The notes beneath the pieces are model-generated. The model searched no databases, was not told the DNA's origin, and saw only the letters and a program-made list of their open reading frames with translations. Positions 57,708 to 64,000 of a stretch of DNA of 64,000 nt are shown piece after piece; the first letter of the stretch is position 1; the number at the start of each line of letters is the position of its first letter. Made by a program: the position numbers and the translations under genes. This DNA comes from CAWAPD01 sp963783865 (lineage in GTDB: Bacteria > Actinomycetota > Thermoleophilia > UBA2241): assembly GCA_963783865.1 (NCBI GenBank), contig CAWAPD010000004.1, positions 124,001-188,000 on the forward strand, in the 5' to 3' direction.

Positions 57708-58718
57708 ATGATCAAGGTAGTTGAATGGGGCACCGGCGAGATGGGGCAGGGGCTCCTCAAGTTCATCCTCGACCGGCCGAAGGACCTCGAGCTGACCGGA
57801 TGCATCGTCACCAACCCGGCCAAAGAGGGCAAGACGGTCGGCGAGCTGCTCGGCAGGCCCTGTGACGTCACGATGACGACCGACTTCGAGAAGGTCCTGG
57901 CGACCAGGCCCGACGTCGTCTGCGTCAACACCCAGTCCAACCTGGACGAGGTCGAGCCGCAGATCGTTCCCGCCGTCAAGGCCGGTGCCGACGTCATCTG
58001 CATCGCCGAGAAGCTCTCGTACCCATGGGCCAGCGACCCCGGGCGGGCCGACATGTTCGACGCCCTCGCCAAGGAGCACGGCGTCTCGATCCTGGGCACC
58101 GGCATCAATCCCGGCTTCATGCTCGACGCCCTCATCGTCATGTGGAGCTCGATCTGCCTGCGCGTCGACTCGATCGAGGCCTCGCGCGTGAACGACCTGT
58201 CGCCGTTCGGCCCCACCGTCATGACCGGCCAGGGCGTCGGCACCACGGTCGAGCAGTTCGAGAAGGGCGTGGCCGACGGCAGCATCGTCGGGCACATCGG
58301 CTTCCCGGAGTCGATCATGCTCATCGCCAAGGCCTTGAACTGGAAGATCGACGAGATCGTCGAGACCCGCGAGCCGATCGTCACCAAGGTCGAGCGTTCG
58401 ACGCCGCACGTGAAGGTCCCGGCCGGCTGGGTCGCCGGCTGCAAGCAGGTGGGCAAGGGCTACGTGAACGGCGAGCTCAAGATCCACCTCATCCACCCGC
58501 AGCAGATCCATCCCGAGCTCGCCGATCAGGACACCGGCGACTACGTCAAGATCACCGGCGACCCCAACGTGAACATGGCCAACACCCCCGAGATCCCGGG
58601 CGGCAAGGGCACCTACGCGAGCACCGGCAACTACATCCCGCTGATGAAGGCCGCCCCCGCCGGCATGCTGACGGTCGTCGACATGCCGCTGCCGCGCTTC
58701 CTCACGCCCAGCGTCTGA
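57708..58718 (+). CDS. ord: 2,4-diaminopentanoate dehydrogenase
   Basis: 336 residues from ATG 57708, which has GGGAGGA upstream; an ATG 25 codons earlier lies in the promoter. The enzyme oxidatively deaminates (2R,4S)-2,4-diaminopentanoate to 2-amino-4-oxopentanoate with NAD(P). It is a DapB-like dehydrogenase: IKVVEWGTGEMGQGLLKFI binds the dinucleotide, VVCVNTQSN and CIAEKLSYPW are as in Ord, and LGTGINPGFMLDALI is a family mark. It opens the ord-ortA-ortB-oraS-oraE operon, the same set as in Clostridium (Acetoanaerobium) sticklandii. Confidence 0.93.
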   Translation: MIKVVEWGTGEMGQGLLKFILDRPKDLELTGCIVTNPAKEGKTVGELLGRPCDVTMTTDFEKVLATRPDVVCVNTQSNLDEVEPQIVPAVKAGADVICIAEKLSYPWASDPGRADMFDALAKEHGVSILGTGINPGFMLDALIVMWSSICLRVDSIEASRVNDLSPFGPTVMTGQGVGTTVEQFEKGVADGSIVGHIGFPESIMLIAKALNWKIDEIVETREPIVTKVERSTPHVKVPAGWVAGCKQVGKGYVNGELKIHLIHPQQIHPELADQDTGDYVKITGDPNVNMANTPEIPGGKGTYASTGNYIPLMKAAPAGMLTVVDMPLPRFLTPSV

Positions 58719-58729
58719 GGAGGCCGGCC

Positions 58730-59062
58730 ATGACCGAACACGAGCACGCCCGGCCCGGGGACTGGGTCGAGGTCGAGTGCGTCCTGCTCGAGCCGGCCGA
58801 CCGCAGCGCCAACCTGCCGCCCGACACGGCGGCCCAGCCGCTGCGCATGTGGGTGAAGGGGTTCGCCCAGCTCGAAGGCTCGCTCGGCGACGAGATGACG
58901 GTCGAGACCATGACGGGGCGCCGTGTGAGCGGCGCCCTGTCGGCGGTCAACCCCGGCTACTTCCACACCTTCGGCGACCCGATCCCCGAGCTCGCGCACG
59001 TCGGCCGTGACCTGCGCGCCCGGCTCGCGGAATACCGCGCCTCGGCCAAGGGAGGTGCGTGA
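58730..59062 (+). CDS. ortA: 2-amino-4-oxopentanoate thiolase, small subunit OrtA
   Basis: 110 residues, with GAGGAGG before the ATG. OrtA and OrtB cleave 2-amino-4-oxopentanoate with CoA to acetyl-CoA and alanine. The small subunit is recognised by GDWVEVECVLLEPADRSANLPPDTAAQPLRMWVKGF and by the end VNPGYFHTFGDPIPEL, both typical of OrtA. It is cytoplasmic and probably contacts OrtB. It overlaps ortB by one base. Confidence 0.92.
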   Translation: MTEHEHARPGDWVEVECVLLEPADRSANLPPDTAAQPLRMWVKGFAQLEGSLGDEMTVETMTGRRVSGALSAVNPGYFHTFGDPIPELAHVGRDLRARLAEYRASAKGGA

Positions 59063-60480
59063 TGGCCACCAAGTTCGACGCCATCATGGCCCGCCGGGGC
59101 GAGATCATGCGCAAGGCGCTGGGCATGGACTACAGCGAGTTCGAGCTCTCGCCGGTCGCCTTCGACTACGAGCGCATGATGGGCGCCCACGGCTACAGCC
59201 TCGACGACATCGTCGCCATCCAGGCCAAGGCCGGCGTCGGCGACACGCCGCTGCTCGAGCTGCGCAACCTCACCGATCTGGTGCGCTCGATCAGCGAGCC
59301 GGGCAAAGGAGCGCGGATCTTCGTCAAGGACGAGGCGGCGAACCTCGCCGGCGCCTTCAAGGACCGCCGCGCCAGCGTCAGCATCCACGTCGCCAAGGAG
59401 AAGGGCTACGAGGGCGTGATCGCGGCGACGTCGGGCAACTACGGCGCCGCCGTCGCCAGCCAGGCGGCGCGAGCCGGCCTCAAGTGCATCATCTGCCAGG
59501 AGACCTACGACAGCCGCAAGGTCGGCCAGCCGGAGATCGTCGAGAAGGCCCGCATCTGCGAGGCCTACGGCGCCGAGGTCGTGCAGATGACCGTGGGTCC
59601 GGAGCTGTTCTTCCACATGGTCGAGCTGCTCGACCGGACCGGCTACTTCGCGGCCTCGCTCTACAGCTCGTTCGGCGTGTCGGGAATCGAGACCCTCGGG
59701 CTCGAGATCGCCCGCGAGATGACCGCTCTGACCGGCGCGCCGCCGACCGCGTGCGTGATCACGCATGCCGGCGGCGGCAACACGACGGGGACCGCACGCG
59801 GTCTCAAGCGCGCCGGCGCCACCGGCACGCAGATCGTCAGCGCCTCGGTCGACCTCAGCGGCCTGCACATGGCCAGCGACACCGACTTCAACCGCAAGAG
59901 CTTCACGACCGGCCACACCGGCTTCGGCGTGCCGTTCGCGACCTGGCCCGACCGGGCCGACGTGCCGCGCAACGCGGCCCGACCGCTGCGCTACATCGAC
60001 CGCTATCTCACCGTCACCCAGGGCGAGGTCTTCTACGTCACCGAGGCCCTGGTCAAGCTCGAGGGGCTCGAGCGCGGCCCGGCCGGCAACACGGCCATGA
60101 CCGCGGCCGTCTCCCTGGCTCGCGAGCTGCCGCGCGACGCCACAATCGTCGTGCAGGAGACCGAGTACACCGGCGCCGGCAAGCACCACTGGGCCCAGCT
60201 CAACTTCGCCAAGGAGATGGGCGTCGAGGTCCGCGCCGGCGACCCGCGCGACAACAAGCCGGGCACGGTCATCGTGATCCCCGAGCGCCTCGAGCAGATC
60301 GAGGCCCAGGACTTCGACCTCGACCGCATGCGGCGCAGCTACGTGCGCAACGCGCTCAAGGCCGCGCCCGCCGGCTACAGGCCCTCGATCGAGGACGTGG
60401 AGTTCCTGGCCGCCGACACCAACACCAACGTGGCGCAGGTCGAGGCGACCCTCGCCGAGCTGGCGCTGGAGGCGAAGTAG
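59062..60480 (+). CDS. ortB: 2-amino-4-oxopentanoate thiolase, PLP-dependent subunit OrtB
   Basis: 472 residues from ATG 59062 (TGATG overlap; GGAGG six bases upstream; GTG 59059 also possible). It is a fold type II PLP enzyme: the Schiff-base lysine is in NLAGAFKDRRASVS, and the cofactor phosphate loop is AATSGNYGAAVASQAARAG. HAGGGNTTGTARGLK and AGNTAMTAAVSLAREL are further conserved parts. The family resembles threonine synthase, but length and context show OrtB. It converts the ketoacid made by Ord to alanine and acetyl-CoA. Confidence 0.94.
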   Translation: MATKFDAIMARRGEIMRKALGMDYSEFELSPVAFDYERMMGAHGYSLDDIVAIQAKAGVGDTPLLELRNLTDLVRSISEPGKGARIFVKDEAANLAGAFKDRRASVSIHVAKEKGYEGVIAATSGNYGAAVASQAARAGLKCIICQETYDSRKVGQPEIVEKARICEAYGAEVVQMTVGPELFFHMVELLDRTGYFAASLYSSFGVSGIETLGLEIAREMTALTGAPPTACVITHAGGGNTTGTARGLKRAGATGTQIVSASVDLSGLHMASDTDFNRKSFTTGHTGFGVPFATWPDRADVPRNAARPLRYIDRYLTVTQGEVFYVTEALVKLEGLERGPAGNTAMTAAVSLARELPRDATIVVQETEYTGAGKHHWAQLNFAKEMGVEVRAGDPRDNKPGTVIVIPERLEQIEAQDFDLDRMRRSYVRNALKAAPAGYRPSIEDVEFLAADTNTNVAQVEATLAELALEAK

Positions 60481-60843
60481 ATGGCCCGCGAGGACACGTA
60501 TAGGGAGGTCCGCGGGCACCTCGCCGGCCTGACCGACGAGCAGCTCGAGGCCCGGTTCTGGCAGCTCACCCGGCAGATCGTCGAGCCGCTCGTGGAGCTC
60601 GCCCGCACGCACACCTCGCCGTCGATCGAGCGCTCCGTGCTGATGCGCATGGGCCTCGATTCGCCGACCTGCGCCGCTATCGTCGCCGAGTGCGAGAAGC
60701 GCGGCCTGCTGGGGCACGGGGCGGGGCACGTCGTGCTGCACTGCAGCACGACGTGGCGAGTCCCCGTGCCCGAGGCCGCGCGCCGGCTGGCCGCCGGCGA
60801 CGGCTGGGAGACGGCGGAAGAGAAGTGGGGAGGGGCGTCGTGA
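60481..60843 (+). CDS. oraS: D-ornithine 4,5-aminomutase, small subunit OraS
   Basis: 120 residues starting at the base after the ortB stop. The helical N-terminal part contains LTDEQLEARFWQLTRQIVEPLVELARTHTSPSIERSVLMRMG, the OraS hallmark. The C-terminal GLLGHGAGHVVLHCSTTWRVPVPEAARRLAAGDGW is also conserved. OraS forms a heterodimer pair with OraE and is needed for the B12- and PLP-dependent shift of the 5-amino group of D-ornithine. It overlaps oraE by four bases. Confidence 0.95.
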   Translation: MAREDTYREVRGHLAGLTDEQLEARFWQLTRQIVEPLVELARTHTSPSIERSVLMRMGLDSPTCAAIVAECEKRGLLGHGAGHVVLHCSTTWRVPVPEAARRLAAGDGWETAEEKWGGAS

Positions 60844-63071
60844 GCGAGCTTCCGCCCCTCGAACCGAACGAGAAGCTCGACGTCGAGAAGCTTCTCGAGG
60901 GCCTCGAGCGCTACCGTCCGCGGCGCAAGGGCTGGCACTGGCGCGAGCAGGTGCCCGACCAGAAGCTTTTCAAGTTCACGTACAAGGAGACGTCGAAGGG
61001 CCTCGAGCGCAGTATCCCGCTGCCGGCGGCGCACTACTTCGACGACATCGACCCCCAGCCCGACTGCGTGGTCACGACCGAGATCGCCAGCGGCCGCTTC
61101 GAGGACGACATCCGCCGCATGCGCATGGCGGCCTGGCACGGCGCCGACCATATGATGGTCATCCGCACCGCCGGCCAGAGTCACATGGACGGCCTGCTCG
61201 AGGGCACGCCCGAGGGCGTCGGCGGCATCGCCGTCACCCGCAAGCAGTTGCGCGCCACGCGTAAGGCTCTCGACCTGATCGAGGACGAGGTCGGCCGCCC
61301 GATCAACTTCCACAGCTACGTGAGCGGCGTCGCCGGTCCGGAGATGGCCGTCATGTTCGCCGAGGAGGGCGTCAACGGCGCCCACCAGGACCCCCAGTAC
61401 AACGTCCTCTACCGCAACATCAACATGTACCGCAGCTTCGTCGACGCGGCCGTCTCCAAGCGTGTCCTGGCCAGCGCGCGCATCGCCCAGATCGACGGCG
61501 CCCACAACGCCAACGCGACGGCGCTCGAGGCCTGGAAGGTGATGCCCGAGCTGCTCGTGCAGCACGCGATCAACTGCGCCTACTCGGTCGCGGTCGGCAT
61601 GCCCAAAGACGACATCTGTCTGTCGACGGTGCCGCCCGACGCGCCGCCGGCGCCCTGCATGCGCATGGATCTGCCCTACGCCGTCGCCCTGCGCGACCTG
61701 TTCGGCGAGTACAGGATGCGGGCGCAGCAGAACACCCGCTATATGGAGGCCGACGGCCGCGAGGCGACGGTCTCGCACGTCATGAACCTGCTGATCAGCC
61801 GCCTGACCAGCGCCGACATCCAGAGCACGATCACGCCCGACGAGGGCCGCAACGTCCCCTGGCACTACAACAACGTGGCCGCGGTGAACACGGCCAAGCA
61901 GAGCCTCGTCGGCATGGACGGCTTGCGCGAGATGGTCAGGCTCGACCGCGAGGCGCCCGAGCTGCGCGAGCGCGTGCGCGAGCTCAAGGAGCGCGCCGTG
62001 CTGTTCCTCGAGGCGATGCTCGCCGACGGCGGCTACTTCGCCGCCGTCGAGCAGGCCTACTTCGTCGACTCGGGCGAGTACCCCGAGACGCACGACGACG
62101 GGATCGCGCGGCAGAGTGACGGCGGCGTCGCCGCCGGCACCATCGCGCCGCGCGCCGCCGACTACCTGGCGCCGGTCTGCCACCACTTCGGCGACAACCA
62201 CCTCCCTGACGGGTACGGCGACGCGCCGGGCAGCGCCCACAAGGCATGCGAGCTGATCGGCGGCTGCACGCTGTGCGACGGCGACAAGGTGCCGTTCATC
62301 GACGAGCTCGATCCCGAGGACAACGTGGCCGCGCGCCTGGCGCGCACCGCCGACCTGCGGGCCGAGGGTCTGCTCAAGCCCGAGGTCGAGTGGGCCGCCG
62401 ACGGCATCGTGGTGGTCACGATCTTCATCCCCGCCTCGGAGCGGGTGGCCGAGTTCGCCGCCCTCGAGTTCGCACGGGCCATGAACCTGCAGGACCCCGA
62501 GGTCATCAACAAGCTCGTGATGCACCCGGCCGAGGGTACGCTCTGCGAGGTCAAGGGCCGGCTGGACGCGGTCGTCGACCCGGCCACGCTGGTCATCCCC
62601 GAGAAGCCCACGACGCTGAGCGACGACGAGATCAAGGCCGTGGTGGCCGCGATGAAGCTGAAGTGCGTGTGCGCCACGGTCGGCAGCGACGAGCACTCGG
62701 TCGGCATGCGCGAGATCATCGACATCAAGCACGGCGGCCTCGAGAAGTGGGGCTTCTCGTGCGAGTACCTGGGCACCTCGGTGCCGGTCGAGAAGGTCCT
62801 CGACGCGGCCATCGAGCACGCGGCCCAGGTGGTGCTGATCTCGACCATCATCACCCATGGCGACGTCCACCGGCAGAACATGGAGAAGCTCGCCGACCTG
62901 GCCGTCGAGAAGGGCGTGCGCGACCGCCTGGTGTTGATCAGCGGTGGCACGCAGGTGACCGACGAGATGGCCCGGTCGTGGGGCATGGACGCCGGCTTCG
63001 GGCGCGGCACGAAGGGCGTCAACGTGGCCTCGTTCATCGTGAAGGCCCTCGAGGAGCGCGACGCGAAGTAG
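60840..63071 (+). CDS. oraE: D-ornithine 4,5-aminomutase, large subunit OraE
   Basis: 743 residues from a GTG overlapping oraS. OraE binds PLP and adenosylcobalamin and turns D-ornithine into 2,4-diaminopentanoate. The TIM-barrel part has RMAAWHGADHMMVIRTAGQSHMDGLLEGTPEG and NNVAAVNTAKQSLVGMDGL. The C-terminal Rossmann domain carries the cobalamin motif Asp-x-His-x-x-Gly as VGSDEHSVGMREI (about residue 616), with LISGGTQVTDEMARSWGMDAGFGRGTKG near the end. It is the best-conserved gene of the operon. An ornithine racemase, also needed for L-ornithine, is not in the window. Confidence 0.96.
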   Translation: MSELPPLEPNEKLDVEKLLEGLERYRPRRKGWHWREQVPDQKLFKFTYKETSKGLERSIPLPAAHYFDDIDPQPDCVVTTEIASGRFEDDIRRMRMAAWHGADHMMVIRTAGQSHMDGLLEGTPEGVGGIAVTRKQLRATRKALDLIEDEVGRPINFHSYVSGVAGPEMAVMFAEEGVNGAHQDPQYNVLYRNINMYRSFVDAAVSKRVLASARIAQIDGAHNANATALEAWKVMPELLVQHAINCAYSVAVGMPKDDICLSTVPPDAPPAPCMRMDLPYAVALRDLFGEYRMRAQQNTRYMEADGREATVSHVMNLLISRLTSADIQSTITPDEGRNVPWHYNNVAAVNTAKQSLVGMDGLREMVRLDREAPELRERVRELKERAVLFLEAMLADGGYFAAVEQAYFVDSGEYPETHDDGIARQSDGGVAAGTIAPRAADYLAPVCHHFGDNHLPDGYGDAPGSAHKACELIGGCTLCDGDKVPFIDELDPEDNVAARLARTADLRAEGLLKPEVEWAADGIVVVTIFIPASERVAEFAALEFARAMNLQDPEVINKLVMHPAEGTLCEVKGRLDAVVDPATLVIPEKPTTLSDDEIKAVVAAMKLKCVCATVGSDEHSVGMREIIDIKHGGLEKWGFSCEYLGTSVPVEKVLDAAIEHAAQVVLISTIITHGDVHRQNMEKLADLAVEKGVRDRLVLISGGTQVTDEMARSWGMDAGFGRGTKGVNVASFIVKALEERDAK

Positions 63072-63099
63072 ACGGCGTGGGCACGACGCCGACATCAGG

Positions 63100-63136
63100 C
63101 GACGGGGCGGGCGCTCGATGAGCGCCCGCCCCGTCG
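63100..63136 (+). promoter_or_regulatory. hairpin over the start codon of the MutL-like gene (17-bp stem, 3-nt loop)
   Basis: Bases 63100-63116 pair perfectly with 63120-63136 around GAT. The ATG at 63118-63120 lies at the loop, and the upstream purine-rich GGGGCGGG is in the stem. Folding should hide the ribosome-binding site, or it may act as a partial terminator after oraE. Confidence 0.5.
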
Positions 63137-64000
63137 ACGTCCTGGTCTTCGAGATCGGCTCGACGACCACGGTCGTGACCGCCTTCGACGGGCTCGAGCG
63201 ACCCGGCGGCGGGCCGGTCGTCCTCGGCCAGGGCGTCGCTCCGACCTCGGTCGAGCAGGGCGACGTCGCCGTCGGGCTCGGCGCGGCGCGGGCGGCCCTC
63301 GAAGCGACGACGGGGCCGCTCACGCCGCGCCTCACCCTCGCCACCAGCTCGGCGGCCGGCGGCCTGCGCATGACCGTCCACGGCCTGACGCAGCGCATGA
63401 CGGCGATGGCCGCGCGCGAGGCGGCGCTGGGGGCCGGCGGCGTCGTCGAGTATCAGACCGCCGGCCGCCTGCGCGTCGGCGACCTGGCGCGCATCGTCAA
63501 GGCGCGCCCGAACCTGATCCTGCTGGCAGGCGGCGTCGAGGGCGGCGACTGCGACACCGTCCTCGAGAACGCCGAGCGGCTGACGCAGCTGCCGATCCGC
63601 CCCATGATCGTGTACGGCGGCAACTCGGTGGTCTGCGGCGACGCCGAGGGACTGCTGGAGCGCGCCGGCTTCAAGGTGCGGGTCACCGACAACGTCTACC
63701 CGGCGGTGGACGAGCTCGACATCGTGCCGGCGCGGGCGGCGATCCACGACGCCTTCGAGGAGCACATCGTCCACGCGCCGGGGATGGAGCGGATCGGTGA
63801 GATCGTGACGGGCCGGATCCTGCCCACGCCGGGCGCCGTGCTGCTGGCGGCCGAGCACCTGGCCGCCGACGTCGGCGACCTCGTGGTCGTCGATGTCGGC
63901 GGCGCCACGACCGACGTGCACTCGGTCACCGACGGCAGCTCCGAGCTGGCCTCGCTGCAGACCGAGCCCCAGCCGCACAGCAAGCGCACCGTCGAGGGCG
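63118..64000 (+). CDS. MutL/GlmL-family protein, N-terminal part
   Basis: The gene runs off the right edge; 294 codons are visible from ATG 63118. The start VDVLVFEIGSTTTVVTAFDG and the second phosphate-type motif VVVDVGGATTDVHSV (about 258-272) mark an actin/Hsp70-like ATPase fold. NLILLAGGVEGGDCDTVLENAE and MIVYGGNSVVCGDAEGLL are typical of MutL/GlmL. Such genes accompany B12-dependent mutases (glutamate mutase, ornithine aminomutase) and are thought to help reactivate or chaperone the mutase. It follows oraE, as in clostridial ornithine operons. Confidence 0.88.
   Translation, partial: MSARPVDVLVFEIGSTTTVVTAFDGLERPGGGPVVLGQGVAPTSVEQGDVAVGLGAARAALEATTGPLTPRLTLATSSAAGGLRMTVHGLTQRMTAMAAREAALGAGGVVEYQTAGRLRVGDLARIVKARPNLILLAGGVEGGDCDTVLENAERLTQLPIRPMIVYGGNSVVCGDAEGLLERAGFKVRVTDNVYPAVDELDIVPARAAIHDAFEEHIVHAPGMERIGEIVTGRILPTPGAVLLAAEHLAADVGDLVVVDVGGATTDVHSVTDGSSELASLQTEPQPHSKRTVEG

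Overview
The window is very GC-rich (by eye around 70%; not computed) and densely packed. Start codons are often GTG, and many neighbouring genes overlap by four bases (GTGA or ATGA). The housekeeping gene order, the PPi-type group III phosphofructokinase signature, a separate tal-pgi pair, a deoxyribose aldolase next to a lone hisI, promoters of the TGnTAnnnT type and several probably leaderless genes point to a deep-branching actinobacterium (Actinomycetota, Thermoleophilia-like). That placement is an inference. The B12-dependent ornithine pathway at the right end suggests a fermentative or facultatively anaerobic amino-acid user.

Layout. 1-19 kb is a long co-directional housekeeping run: comEA (end), comEC, holA, (rpsT reversed), murJ, lepA, a GNAT gene, hemW, hrcA, dnaJ, prmA, mtaB, a HIT gene, a yqeY-like gene, phoH, ybeY (frameshifted), a diacylglycerol kinase/PAP2 fusion, cdd, era, deoC and hisI. 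19-25 kb holds a membrane glycosyltransferase (frameshifted near its end), a flippase-like membrane protein, a PPi-type phosphofructokinase, a secreted lysozyme-like protein and a ferredoxin-NADP reductase-like flavoprotein. 25.3-27.1 kb carries tRNA-Leu(CAA) and, 1.6 kb later, the 3' half of a second tRNA-Leu. Between them lies one two-heme secreted protein, so this may be the scar of an integrated element.

27.5-34 kb is the most interesting block. It is a Dlt-like envelope acylation cassette: flavoprotein, acyl carrier protein, a microprotein ending in FxYxxF (DltX-like), an adenylating enzyme, a DltD-like SGNH protein and an MBOAT (DltB-like). A second DltD-like paralog is transcribed divergently. 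The adenylating enzyme lacks the residues that recognise D-alanine, so the transferred group may be something else. 34-36.5 kb has a second lysozyme-like secreted protein and small envelope genes.

36.6-45.1 kb is a complete pentose phosphate set: transketolase, transaldolase, glucose-6-phosphate isomerase, 6-phosphogluconate dehydrogenase, glucose-6-phosphate dehydrogenase and 6-phosphogluconolactonase. RNase P RNA (45.8-46.2 kb) follows, then two tandem SGNH-type lipoprotein genes, an ABC exporter pair, and addB-addA for double-strand break repair. The right end (57.7-64 kb) encodes ornithine degradation: ord, ortA, ortB, oraS, oraE and the start of a MutL/GlmL-like gene.

Overlying all this is a structural oddity. 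Many coding sequences contain perfect inverted repeats of 15-24 bp, most with only three bases between the arms. The frameshift in ybeY lies inside such a repeat, exactly as expected from quasipalindrome template switching.
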